This document shows positions 52,468-60,672 of a stretch of DNA of 64,000 nucleotides, in pieces (position 1 is the first letter of the stretch; every line of letters starts with the position of its first letter). This stretch comes from Pseudomonadota bacterium. Its GTDB lineage: Bacteria > Pseudomonadota > Gammaproteobacteria > Burkholderiales > Gallionellaceae. The stretch lies in assembly GCA_021848465.1 (NCBI GenBank), contig JAJZUP010000001.1, positions 186,001-250,000 on the forward strand. The letters run 5' to 3'. The notes under the pieces are model-generated. The model worked only from the letters and a program-made list of their open reading frames with translations. It made no database searches and was not told the origin of the DNA. The translations under genes and the position numbers were made by a program.

Positions 52468-52677
52468 ATTCGGTCTCGTCTGGATATTTTGCCAGGAAGA
52501 TTTTTCTGGATGACGGTCAGTGTAATCCCTGGAGTCAGCACCTTCTACCCTTTTGTCATAAGGGGAAACAGTGCCTTGTGATTTTCTCTCGCATCCCCAC
52601 TAAATTTTGCATTTAGTTAAACGCGGCGTCTCTTTGCAATGGTTTAGAATTGTCCTGTCAATTTGGAGTTAATTTTC

Positions 52678-53775
52678 ATGAGCCCACTTTTTACTCCCTA
52701 TTCCCTCGGCAAACTGCAACTTCCCAACCGCATCGTGATCCCGCCGATGTGCCAATATTCCGCGGAAGAGGGCCATGCAACTGAGTGGCATTTGATGCAC
52801 TACGGCAATCTGTCGCACTCCGGCGCTGGATTGCTGATCATCGAAGCGACGGCGGTGCTGCCGGAAGGACGCATCTCGTTTGCCGACCTCGGCTTGTGGT
52901 CGGATGAGCATGCGGAAACGCTCAGGCTGGTGGTGGATGCGGTGCGCAAGTATTCCACCATGCCTGTTGCGATCCAGTTGGCGCATGCCGGGCGCAAGGC
53001 CTCGTGCGATCTGGCCTGGAAGGGGGGCGGGCAGTTGCGCCTGAGCGAGGGCGGTTGGCAGACGGTGGCGCCGTCGGTTACGCTGTTTTCAATGACCGAC
53101 CGCGCGTCGCTGGCGCTGGATGAGGCCGCTATGCAGCGCATCAAGCAGGCCTGGGTGGCGGCCGCGCTGCGCGCTCGGCATGCGGGGCTGGATGCGATCG
53201 AGGTGCATGCGGCGCATGGCTATTTGCTGCACGAGTTTTTGTCGCCCATCACCAATGTTCGCAGCGATGCTTATGGCGGGGCGCTGCAAAACCGCATGCG
53301 CTTTCCGCTGGAGGTATTTGCCGCGGTACGCGCGGCGGTGCCGGACATGACGGCAGGAATTCGCATTTCTGCCACGGACTGGCTGGAGGGCGGCTGGGAT
53401 ATTGAACAAAGCCTGGTGTTTGCTCATGAGCTGAAGAAGCTGGGTTGCGATTTCATCCATGTGTCGAGCGGCGGGCTCTCGCCGCAGCAGAAAATTCCGC
53501 TGGGGCCGAACTACCAGGTTTCGTTTGCCGAACGTATTCGCCTGGAATCCGGCTTGGCGACTATCGCGGTGGGCCTGATTACCGAGCCTGAGCAGGCGGA
53601 AAGCATTGTCGGGGAAGGGCAGGCAGACCTGGTGGCCATCGGACGCGGCATGCTCTACAACCCGCGCTGGGCATGGCATGCGGCCGCCAAGCTAGGTGCA
53701 CAGGTTACCGCACCGCCGCAATATTGGCGCGCTGCCTCGGGCGGCCCCGGACTTTTCAGCGGGTCCGGCAGCTAA
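52678..53775 (+). CDS. Old yellow enzyme, YqjM-like NADH:flavin oxidoreductase
   Basis: 365 residues from the ATG at 52678 with GGAG ten bases upstream. The FMN barrel starts LFTPYSLGKLQLPNRIVIPP. Cys25 in PPMCQYS is the YqjM-type residue that tunes the flavin. The active-site region HAAHGYLLHEFLSPITN and C-terminal AIGRGMLYNPRWAWH fit. It reduces activated C=C bonds of enones or nitro compounds in detoxification. It is the first of several rightward genes up to 55678. Confidence 0.9.
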   Translation: MSPLFTPYSLGKLQLPNRIVIPPMCQYSAEEGHATEWHLMHYGNLSHSGAGLLIIEATAVLPEGRISFADLGLWSDEHAETLRLVVDAVRKYSTMPVAIQLAHAGRKASCDLAWKGGGQLRLSEGGWQTVAPSVTLFSMTDRASLALDEAAMQRIKQAWVAAALRARHAGLDAIEVHAAHGYLLHEFLSPITNVRSDAYGGALQNRMRFPLEVFAAVRAAVPDMTAGIRISATDWLEGGWDIEQSLVFAHELKKLGCDFIHVSSGGLSPQQKIPLGPNYQVSFAERIRLESGLATIAVGLITEPEQAESIVGEGQADLVAIGRGMLYNPRWAWHAAAKLGAQVTAPPQYWRAASGGPGLFSGSGS

Positions 53776-53907
53776 ACCCTGCGCCCGGTGCGGTGTTTCA
53801 GCACATTGGCGGCTGGTCATCCGCGCGATTGGCCTGTACTATTCGTACACTTTTATCCTTATTCAGCCGCGCTTGTAGCGCGTGCCTTGCTGGCTCTGGA
53901 GATTACG

Positions 53908-54435
53908 ATGAAACATTTTGAAGGCCGGACTGCTTCGAATCGCGCGCCGATTACCGTGGACTATGAAGGCCGCATGGACATCATCATGACGCATGCGGTG
54001 CTGGAGTCATTGTTTACGATTTTTTCAACGATGGTGGGGCTGAAGATTTCGCCCGGCGTGCCGGAAACCAAGCTGGATACCCGCGCACGCGGCGTTGTAT
54101 CCAGCCTGATCGGGATGGAGGCGGCTGGAGCGCAGGGCAGTGTGGCCCTGTCGCTGCCGCTGCCGAGTATCCGCGAAATTTCGCGCAGCCTGATGGGGCA
54201 TGAACTGACCGCTGCCGACCGCGAGGCGGCGGACATGGCCGGCGAATTGAACAACATGCTGGTCGGCGGGGCCAAGCGCATTCTTTCCGAGCGTGGTTTC
54301 GATTTCGACATGCAACGTCCCACGCTGTTGATGGGGGAGGGGCATGAAATTGTGCACCACTATGCCGGCCAGACGGTTTTATTGCCGATCCAGCTTGGGC
54401 AGGATGAATTTTTTGTCGAGCTGAATTTCGAATAA
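53908..54435 (+). CDS. CheX-like chemotaxis phosphatase
   Basis: 175 residues from the ATG at 53908, with GGAG seven bases before it. The phosphatase motif D109xxxE113xxN116 (ADMAGELNNMLVGGAK) is intact, with a proline about 22 residues later (P138), as in CheX/CheC. These dephosphorylate CheY-type response regulators. The N-terminal part (DIIMTHAVLESLFTIFSTM) also fits the CheX fold. No cheA, cheY or flagellar gene is near, so its partner must be encoded elsewhere. Confidence 0.8.
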   Translation: MKHFEGRTASNRAPITVDYEGRMDIIMTHAVLESLFTIFSTMVGLKISPGVPETKLDTRARGVVSSLIGMEAAGAQGSVALSLPLPSIREISRSLMGHELTAADREAADMAGELNNMLVGGAKRILSERGFDFDMQRPTLLMGEGHEIVHHYAGQTVLLPIQLGQDEFFVELNFE

Positions 54436-54437
54436 CC

Positions 54438-54983
54438 ATGCCTGTTTCCGCTTACCTCGATACCCGGCCGGCCATTGCCGAGCGCGTTTACCTGCATGAC
54501 TCCTGCCAGGTGGTCGGCGATGTGACGATCGGCGCCGACAGCTCGGTGTGGTGCAATGCCGTGTTGCGCGGCGACGTGAACCGGATTGTGATCGGGAAGG
54601 GCAGCAATATTCAGGATCTCAGCGTGGGTCATGTTTCGCACAAAACCGCCGACAAGCCGGATGGCTCCCCTCTGATTATTGGCGATTACGTGACGATCGG
54701 ACATTCGGTTATCCTGCATGGCTGCAGCATTGGCGATGAGTGCCTGATCGGCATGGGCTCGATTGTGCTGGATGACGTGATCATCCCTGATCTGGTAATG
54801 ATTGGCGCGGGCAGCCTGGTGACGCAAGGCAAGGTTTTGCAAAGCGGGGTGTTGTATATGGGGCGCCCGGCCAAGCCCGTGCGCGAGTTGAATGAAGAGG
54901 AGCTTTCCTACTTGCGCTACTCCGCCGAGCATTACATGCGCTTGAAAGATAATTACCTGAACCCGCCCGCTATTGCGAAGTGA
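54438..54983 (+). CDS. Gamma-class carbonic anhydrase-like protein (YrdA/CaiE family)
   Basis: 181 residues of left-handed beta-helix made of hexapeptide repeats (IGADSSVW, VNRIVIGKGSNIQD, IGDYVTIG). Candidate zinc ligands are H68, H89 and H94 (SVGHVSH, IGHSVILHGC). A C-terminal helix (YLRYSAEHYMRLKDNYL) follows. Members may be carbonic anhydrases or metal-dependent enzymes of unknown substrate. It starts 2 bp after the CheX gene. Confidence 0.88.
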   Translation: MPVSAYLDTRPAIAERVYLHDSCQVVGDVTIGADSSVWCNAVLRGDVNRIVIGKGSNIQDLSVGHVSHKTADKPDGSPLIIGDYVTIGHSVILHGCSIGDECLIGMGSIVLDDVIIPDLVMIGAGSLVTQGKVLQSGVLYMGRPAKPVRELNEEELSYLRYSAEHYMRLKDNYLNPPAIAK

Positions 54984-54990
54984 ATCACAA

Positions 54991-55311
54991 ATGAGCACTG
55001 CTAACCAACAAGAAATTTTCCGCGCCAAGGTCAACCTGGAAACGTCACGGATTGCATGGAAAGAACTGCAACGCTTTTTTGCCAGTGGTGCGGCCTTGCA
55101 TGTCCATTCCGACCTTGATCTGGTTGAGGTGGCGTTCCAGATTTCCGAGGACAACAAATCTCTGGTGCAACAGTGGCTGGAAGCGGGTCTGATTGGTGCG
55201 GTTTCTGACGCACAGGCGCAAGCCTGGTTCGAAGCCGATGCCGATATGTGGGCGGTTGTTGTCAGTCCGTATGTTTTGGTACAGGAGGATGCGAATGTAT
55301 TACATCGTTGA
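54991..55311 (+). CDS. DUF2288 protein
   Basis: 106 residues from the ATG at 54991, 7 bp after the carbonic anhydrase-like gene. The pattern ETSRIAWKELQRFFASGA ... VEVAFQISEDN ... WLEAGLIG ... FWAVVVSPYVLVQE-like ending (here DMWAVVVSPYVLVQ) fits the small DUF2288 family of unknown function. It is cytoplasmic, with no signal. Its end overlaps the next gene by 17 bases. Confidence 0.75.
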   Translation: MSTANQQEIFRAKVNLETSRIAWKELQRFFASGAALHVHSDLDLVEVAFQISEDNKSLVQQWLEAGLIGAVSDAQAQAWFEADADMWAVVVSPYVLVQEDANVLHR

Positions 55312-55678
55312 AAGCGGAAAGTCTTTTGAGCAGGCTGCCGGCGACCTTGATGCGGCCGTCAAGCGCAATGGTTTCGGCGTGTTGCATATCCATGACATCG
55401 GCAACACGTTGCGCGGCAAGGGCGTTTCTTTTGAGCCGCAAGTGCGCGTGTTCGAGGTGTGCAATCCTGGCCAGGCCGCCAAGGTGATGGCTTCGGACCT
55501 GAAACTGAACATGGCTTTGCCATGCCGTATTTCGGTGTATACCGAAGGCGGCAAAACCTTTATCGGCATGATCAAGCCGAGCGGCATTCTTGCCTCTTTG
55601 TCGCAAGACCCCTCACTGGCAGTTGTGGCGCGCGAGGTTGAGGCTGCTACTGTGCGCATTATTGACGAGGCCAAATAG
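55295..55678 (+). CDS. DUF302 protein
   Basis: 127 residues from the ATG at 55295, preceded by AGGAGG seven bases away, inside the end of the DUF2288 gene. The fold pattern FEQAAGDLDAAVKRNGFGVL ... HDIGNTLRGKG ... FEVCNPGQAAKVM ... LPCRISVYTEGGKTFIGM is typical of the DUF302 domain. Function unknown. It ends head-on with xth, with no bases between. Confidence 0.82.
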   Translation: MYYIVESGKSFEQAAGDLDAAVKRNGFGVLHIHDIGNTLRGKGVSFEPQVRVFEVCNPGQAAKVMASDLKLNMALPCRISVYTEGGKTFIGMIKPSGILASLSQDPSLAVVAREVEAATVRIIDEAK

Positions 55679-56446
55679 TCAGTCGGCGTAGTCCACCAGC
55701 AGGGGGGCGTGATCGCTGAAACGCTGCTCCTTGTATATGCCGGTGGTACGCGCTTTACCGGCTATTGCTGGTGTTGCGATCTGGTAATCGAGACGCCAGC
55801 CTACATCCTTGGCCCAGGCCTGCCCGCGGTTTGACCACCAGGTGTAGGCTTCCAGTTCCGGGTGCAGTTTGCGGAACACATCTACAAACCCCACCTCATT
55901 GAACAGCTTTGTCAGCCAGGCACGCTCTTCTGGCAGGAAGCCGGAATTTTTCTGGTTGCCGCGCCAGTTCTTCAGGTCTTTTTCGGTATGCGCAATGTTC
56001 CAATCGCCGCATATGATCACGTCGCGGCCACTGGCAAAGAGTTGCTCCATGTGGGGCATGAAAGCCTTCATGAATTCGAATTTGATGGCTTGGCGCTCTT
56101 CGCCGCTTGAGCCTGATGGCAGGTACAGCGAGACCACGCTGAGATTGCCGAATTGGGCTTCGATGTAGCGCCCCTCGGCGTCGAATTCCGGAATGCCAAG
56201 TCCGACGATGACGTTGTCCGGTTTGGATTTGCTATATATCCCGACTCCGCTGTAACCCTTTTTTTCGGCGTAGTGAAAATAGCCGTGGTAGCCATACGGT
56301 GACAGCATGTCTGGCGTCATGTCAGCCGCTTGCGCTTTCAATTCCTGCACGCACAGGATATCGGTATCCTGTTTTCCCAGCCATTCCAGCAGACCCTTGT
56401 TGTATGCCGAGCGGATGCCGTTGAGGTTGAGCGTGATGATGCGCAT
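55679..56446 (-). CDS. xth: Exodeoxyribonuclease III
   Basis: 255 residues. The Mg-binding and catalytic residues are in MRIITLNLNGIRSA, CVQELKAQ, GDWNIAHTEKDLKNW, GWRLDYQIA and the final FSDHAPLLVDYAD. It is an AP endonuclease and 3' exonuclease of base excision repair. Divergent from pyrE, as in several Proteobacteria, with a 69-bp shared upstream region. Confidence 0.94.
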   Translation of the reverse strand: MRIITLNLNGIRSAYNKGLLEWLGKQDTDILCVQELKAQAADMTPDMLSPYGYHGYFHYAEKKGYSGVGIYSKSKPDNVIVGLGIPEFDAEGRYIEAQFGNLSVVSLYLPSGSSGEERQAIKFEFMKAFMPHMEQLFASGRDVIICGDWNIAHTEKDLKNWRGNQKNSGFLPEERAWLTKLFNEVGFVDVFRKLHPELEAYTWWSNRGQAWAKDVGWRLDYQIATPAIAGKARTTGIYKEQRFSDHAPLLVDYAD

Positions 56447-56475
56447 GTTTTTTCTCGTTTATAAAATGTGCGCAT

Positions 56476-56481
56476 TATAAT
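56476..56481 (+). promoter_or_regulatory. Candidate -10 element of pyrE
   Basis: TATAAT 34 bp before the pyrE ATG, in the gap between divergent xth and pyrE. No good -35 is visible 16-18 bp upstream, so this rests on the -10 alone. Confidence 0.3.
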
Positions 56482-56515
56482 GTCTGCTCATTGTTCAAAT
56501 TCCGGTTTTCCATTC

Positions 56516-57163
56516 ATGCACGCTTATCGTCAGGACTTCATCCGTTTTGCTGTTAACCAGAAGGTTTTGCGCTTCGGCGAATTTCAGACCAAGGCTGGCC
56601 GTCTTTCCCCGTATTTTTTCAATTCCGGTTTGTTTCAGGATGGTGCTGCGTTGCGTGAGCTTTGCCAGTTTTATGCGCAGGCTATCCTCGCATCGCAAGT
56701 CAAGTTCGATATGTTGTTCGGCCCGGCTTACAAAGGCATTCCGCTGGTTGCCGGTACATCCATGATGCTTTCAGAGCAGGGCCACAATGTACCGTACTGT
56801 TTCAACCGCAAGGAGGCCAAGGATCACGGCGAAGGCGGCACGACCGTTGGCGCCAGCTTGCGCGGCAATGTGCTCATTATCGACGACGTGATTTCTGCCG
56901 GGACTTCGGTGCGAGAATCCATTGACTTGATCAAGGCTGCCGGTGCGACCCCTTGTGGCGTTGTCATTGCGCTGGATCGCAAGGAGCGCGGTCAGGGCGA
57001 GTTGTCTGCGGTGCAGGAGGTGCGTCGCGACTACGGTATCCCGGTCGTTTCGATTGCGTCGCTCGATGATTTGCTGGGTTATTTGCAAGGACATACCGAG
57101 CTTGCGTCGAATTTGAGTGCAGTTCAAGCCTATCGTAATCAATATGGAGTGAGCGATGTCTAA
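56516..57163 (+). CDS. pyrE: Orotate phosphoribosyltransferase
   Basis: 215 residues from the ATG at 56516 ([11 protein letters not shown]), matching the E. coli length of 213; upstream in-frame codons are not conserved. The PRPP-binding motif [17 protein letters not shown] and the flexible loop [13 protein letters not shown] are intact. It forms OMP from orotate. The stop overlaps the start of the DUF4124 gene by 8 bases. Confidence 0.96.
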   Translation: MHAYRQDFIRFAVNQKVLRFGEFQTKAGRLSPYFFNSGLFQDGAALRELCQFYAQAILASQVKFDMLFGPAYKGIPLVAGTSMMLSEQGHNVPYCFNRKEAKDHGEGGTTVGASLRGNVLIIDDVISAGTSVRESIDLIKAAGATPCGVVIALDRKERGQGELSAVQEVRRDYGIPVVSIASLDDLLGYLQGHTELASNLSAVQAYRNQYGVSDV

Positions 57164-57773
57164 CAAAATGTTTTTACTGGCCGGTTTGGTTTTTTCTGTC
57201 GGCTTTTCTGCCAGTGCGGAAGCCAAGCTGTACAAATGGGTTGATTCAAATGGGCAGACTCATTACGGTGAAACAATCCCGCCGGAATATGCGAATCGCG
57301 ACGCAACTCTTTTCGATAACAAGGGGCGCGTTGAGAAACAGATTGAAAATCTGACTCCGGAAGAGCGCAAGGCTCGTGCCGCCGATGAGGCAAAAAAGGA
57401 AGCTGCGCGCAAAACCGAAATCGAAGCGCGCCGCCGTGACACTGCATTGCTCAGTACCTTCAGCAATGAAGGTGAAATTGATCTTGCTCGCGACCGCAGC
57501 TTGCAGCAAGTCGACGCGCGCATCAACAGTGTGAATACCATGCTCAAGTCAGCACAAGCGACGCTGGACGAGCACCTGAAAGAGCAATCTGCGCTGCAGG
57601 CGCAAAACAAGAAGATTCCAAAATCCCTGCTGGATGATATTGCTGAAGACCAGGCTCGCGTTGCGCGACTGCAGGATGAGCAAAAGCAGAATCAGCAGGA
57701 ACAGGTAAATGTCAAAGCCCGCTTCGAAGCTGACAAGCAGCGCTACCGCGAACTCAAATCCGGTACGCCTTAA
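57156..57773 (+). CDS. DUF4124 periplasmic coiled-coil protein
   Basis: 205 residues: signal peptide (about 1-23, ending SAEA), then the DUF4124 motif [20 protein letters not shown] (about 24-43), then a highly charged coiled coil from about 60 to 200. The function of DUF4124 proteins is unknown; they are abundant in Beta- and Gammaproteobacteria. GGAG before the ATG, and overlap with pyrE, suggest coupling. The 3' end overlaps the convergent barrel gene by 4 bases. Confidence 0.85.
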   Translation: MSNKMFLLAGLVFSVGFSASAEAKLYKWVDSNGQTHYGETIPPEYANRDATLFDNKGRVEKQIENLTPEERKARAADEAKKEAARKTEIEARRRDTALLSTFSNEGEIDLARDRSLQQVDARINSVNTMLKSAQATLDEHLKEQSALQAQNKKIPKSLLDDIAEDQARVARLQDEQKQNQQEQVNVKARFEADKQRYRELKSGTP

Positions 57774-58561
57774 AACTGGCGGGTAAACATCAGTCCGCCG
57801 CCGTAATCAGGGCTGGTGTTGCCGGCCCCTTTGAAAAGATAAGTCTGAGTTTTCCAGCTCGGACTAATTTTTTTGCTATAAAACATCGTCCACATTTTTT
57901 GCGGATCGCTCAGGGATGAGGTCTGGTTGCGATAATCGTAAATCAGGCCAGCGTTTGCCTGATTGCTTATGCCGTAGCTGAAACCGGCGCTACCATACCA
58001 GGCGTTGTTCAGCGTATAGCCGAGCGATTGGCCGAAAACCTTGTAGCCGACTGAGCCGAATATTGTTTTTCTGCCGTATAGCTTGTAGATGTTGCTTTCC
58101 GCTGCATAGTCGTTTGCCCCGGTTCCCAAGCCAAGATATTTGTCCGCCGTCCCGAATTTGATTTTGCCAGTCAGGTCGACCAACAGACCGTTTTCATCCT
58201 GATCTACCAGGTTGTAGCTGGCTGTAGTTATGACATCTCCGAGCCCGGAATCGGTGCGCAGTGCATTGCTGCGATAAACCGCCTGGCCAATGTTCGGTGT
58301 TGTATTGGCGGGCCCGGTAATGGAAATATACGGTACGGTCAGTTTCAACAGCCAATTGCTGGTTGCATATTTGGCCGTAACTGGAATGTAGGTTACGTCG
58401 GTTGAGTTCGTTCCGCCGTATTTGCCGGTGCTGTAATCGAGACCGCTTGTCAGGCTTAGTGTTGCTGCCTGGCTCGGCAGTGCCGGCACTATTGTCAAAC
58501 AAGCCGCTATTGCTATCTTTTTAATTGTGCTCAACGGCAACTGTTTGTTTACGGCGCTCAT
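57770..58561 (-). CDS. Outer-membrane beta-barrel protein
   Basis: 263 residues: signal peptide (about 1-32, ending PSQA), then alternating strands rich in Tyr, Gly and Asn, ending in the terminal phenylalanine ([10 protein letters not shown]) recognised by the Bam complex. Strand-like segments such as WLLKLTVPYISITG and VGYKVFGQSLGYTLNNAWYG suggest roughly ten strands. I do not recognise a substrate. It starts 4 bases inside the end of the DUF5666 gene, so the two are translationally coupled. Confidence 0.75.
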   Translation of the reverse strand: MSAVNKQLPLSTIKKIAIAACLTIVPALPSQAATLSLTSGLDYSTGKYGGTNSTDVTYIPVTAKYATSNWLLKLTVPYISITGPANTTPNIGQAVYRSNALRTDSGLGDVITTASYNLVDQDENGLLVDLTGKIKFGTADKYLGLGTGANDYAAESNIYKLYGRKTIFGSVGYKVFGQSLGYTLNNAWYGSAGFSYGISNQANAGLIYDYRNQTSSLSDPQKMWTMFYSKKISPSWKTQTYLFKGAGNTSPDYGGGLMFTRQF

Positions 58562-59772
58562 CGTTCCGAGTGTTCTGTGTGCTGTTTTATCGTATCCGAA
58601 TTATAAGTTCGTTCAGGCATATCGGGACGATCAATATGCACGCCGTGGTCCATATGTTCGCCGTGATCCTCACGTTCGAAATGCTCCGGCTTTTCTGTCG
58701 ATTCGTGGCCACTGGCTGCGTCGTTTATGTGGCTGCGCTCAACCCTGTCTCTCACGAAGTCTACCCGCTCGGCAACTATGCGATGCTCGCGATCAAAGCG
58801 CCCTGTGATTTGCACCAGCTCACCGCCTCTGATTTCCTTGCCCTGTCCGGCAACGATCACATCCATATTGCCGACTTTTACCTGTCCGTCTGAACTTACC
58901 GTTCCTGCATAACCTTCCAGGCTGATCTGGGCGGTGCTTCTATAAAGCTGTGACATCGGGCTCATGGTCAATTTTTCCGCAACCAGAATGCCATTTTTCT
59001 CACTCCCGGTCGCCACAACCTCTTGGCCGACGGCGTAATTATTTTCTGAACCGCTGGTGACCGGCATCCCGTTAATCTCAAGATTTTTGCCATTTACTTT
59101 GGTAATGGTTCCTACCAGGCTTGAGGCAGCCTTAGCATCTACGTGATCGATTCTTGTCGCAACAATCTTTCCATCAAACTTGCGCAGTCCGCTAATGCTT
59201 ACCTTTTCTCCTGTGCTTATTTGCGTTTCGGTCGCCTTGCCCGCAACAAAGACTTTGGTTTCTGGTGTGATTTCCACGGTCTGTCCAAGAACCACAATCT
59301 CGTTAGCCGAGGTTTGTGTCACTTCGCCCGTTACCGCTTTCAGTACTGCAATTCGGTCTGCGCTCAGGTTTTTGTTTTCGCCTTTTGCCTCGATTACAAC
59401 AAGCTGGCCGATCGCCAAGTCATTGGCGCCCGATACACCGTTGTTGCTTTCAATTGCGGTCTTCGCATCAAACTGCACTTCAAGACCATTCACCCAAACG
59501 CTGCCAAAACCGGTAATTATTCCGACAATGCCGGTTCCGCCGATACCTTCCGGCGCATGTCCGGTACCGCCTATCCCGGCCTGGTTTGCTGTTATTCCTG
59601 TCCCGCCAATTCCATCATGCCCGGTACCACCTATGCCGCATTCAACCGCACGCCCTGTACCGCCAATGCCTTGGCAATTGGTTTCTGCATAGCTCGGCAT
59701 CCAGGCCACCAGTGCCGCAGCAATAATCGGTATAACAATCAGCAAATTTTTTTTCAGGAAGTCAGTGAACAT
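58558..59772 (-). CDS. Secreted DUF5666 protein with GIGGTG repeats and His-rich tail
   Basis: 404 residues from the ATG at 59772 with GGGGAAG five bases upstream. A signal peptide (about 1-29) is followed by five GIGGTG copies (residues 35-40, 46-51, 54-59, 66-71, 76-81) and then about four tandem DUF5666-type OB-like units between about 85 and 345 (each ending like IVATRID, LVAEKLTM, IVAERVDF). The last 60 residues are very rich in His, Asp and Glu (GEHMDHGVHIDRPD), as expected of a metal-binding tail. Exported, by signal peptide. It overlaps DUF6502 by 11 bases and the barrel gene by 4. Confidence 0.75.
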   Translation of the reverse strand: MFTDFLKKNLLIVIPIIAAALVAWMPSYAETNCQGIGGTGRAVECGIGGTGHDGIGGTGITANQAGIGGTGHAPEGIGGTGIVGIITGFGSVWVNGLEVQFDAKTAIESNNGVSGANDLAIGQLVVIEAKGENKNLSADRIAVLKAVTGEVTQTSANEIVVLGQTVEITPETKVFVAGKATETQISTGEKVSISGLRKFDGKIVATRIDHVDAKAASSLVGTITKVNGKNLEINGMPVTSGSENNYAVGQEVVATGSEKNGILVAEKLTMSPMSQLYRSTAQISLEGYAGTVSSDGQVKVGNMDVIVAGQGKEIRGGELVQITGRFDREHRIVAERVDFVRDRVERSHINDAASGHESTEKPEHFEREDHGEHMDHGVHIDRPDMPERTYNSDTIKQHTEHSER

Positions 59773-60619
59773 TTTCTTCCCCAGTTTTGTCGGTTGAATA
59801 ATAGTAAACGCCAAAGTTGATTCTTTGGTTTGCCGTTCCTTTTTTTGCATCGCGCTGCTGCAGTATTTCCGCACGTTTATTGACTTCGACCAAGGTTTGC
59901 ATGCCCAGCTCTTTTGCAAGCGCAGCCAACTCCGCGACAGATTCTTCGCTCAGCTTTTCATAGGTCACGCTTCGCTCCATGAATGGCGGCTTCTGGCCCA
60001 TCAGGTTGTGCGAGCCTGCTGCTATGTGGTCATGCAGGTTTTGCCCGAAGTAGTACGCCTTTTCATCGTAGCCATTTTCAGGAATGAATGCATCCGCATT
60101 CAGGCACACTCGATCTTCGTCATCAATATGCACCATGCCGATCCTGAGCCACTCATCCAGAATGACTCTTGAACGGATATCCTTGCTTACCGAGCTTACC
60201 AACCCCTCAAATGATTTGTCCCCGCCTTCACTTGCCTGTCGTGGCAAAGGGATATGGCGTTTGTTTTCATCCAGGTATAGCGGGTTGCTAGTCCATAGCG
60301 CGACCAGCTTTGCTCCCAACGACACGTTAGGCGGCTCGCTGTTTTCCAGCTCGCTTTCTTCGCCGAGACGTTTTACATCTTTCCGGTGTACGCCACTGAG
60401 GAGGCTGATACGGCTATCCGTTTGCGGTTTGCCATTCAGTTGAAATTCCGTTTTTGCCACATCCACGTAAATCGTTTTCAGGATGTTTATCAGGAATGGG
60501 TAGGTCACACCGTTCACTAGCAACAGCTTTATCAATGGTCGCAAAAGCTTCTTCAGTGCGGCCAGCAACGCTTGTGGTGGAACTTGAGAACCTACGGGCG
60601 ATGTAGAATTTTCGTTCAT
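59762..60619 (-). CDS. DUF6502 family protein, putative winged helix
   Basis: 285 residues. The N-terminal helices (LLAALKKLLRPLIKLLLVNG) and SRISLLSGVHRKDVKRLGEE look like a helix-turn-helix region, so DNA binding is possible. The rest is helical and charged with no signal peptide. This matches my memory of DUF6502, found in Betaproteobacteria beside DUF5666 genes; the function is unknown. It starts 53 bp after the kinase stop, with an inverted repeat in that gap. Confidence 0.65.
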   Translation of the reverse strand: MNENSTSPVGSQVPPQALLAALKKLLRPLIKLLLVNGVTYPFLINILKTIYVDVAKTEFQLNGKPQTDSRISLLSGVHRKDVKRLGEESELENSEPPNVSLGAKLVALWTSNPLYLDENKRHIPLPRQASEGGDKSFEGLVSSVSKDIRSRVILDEWLRIGMVHIDDEDRVCLNADAFIPENGYDEKAYYFGQNLHDHIAAGSHNLMGQKPPFMERSVTYEKLSEESVAELAALAKELGMQTLVEVNKRAEILQQRDAKKGTANQRINFGVYYYSTDKTGEENVH

Positions 60620-60639
60620 GACGGCATTCTATCATCGGC

Positions 60640-60656
60640 GTGTGAAATAATCACAC
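60640..60656. promoter_or_regulatory. Inverted repeat GTGTGA-N5-TCACAC before DUF6502
   Basis: A perfect 6-bp inverted repeat with a 5-base AT spacer lies 20 bp upstream of the DUF6502 start. It resembles a CRP half-site pair, but the spacer is five rather than six, so it may instead be the target of the DUF6502 protein or a small hairpin. Confidence 0.4.
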
Positions 60657-60672
60657 AATTTTATTCATTTCC

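Noticed and set aside
60640..60656. Classical CRP site before DUF6502
   Set aside because: The spacer between TGTGA and TCACA is five bases instead of six, so I keep it only as an inverted repeat of unknown binder.
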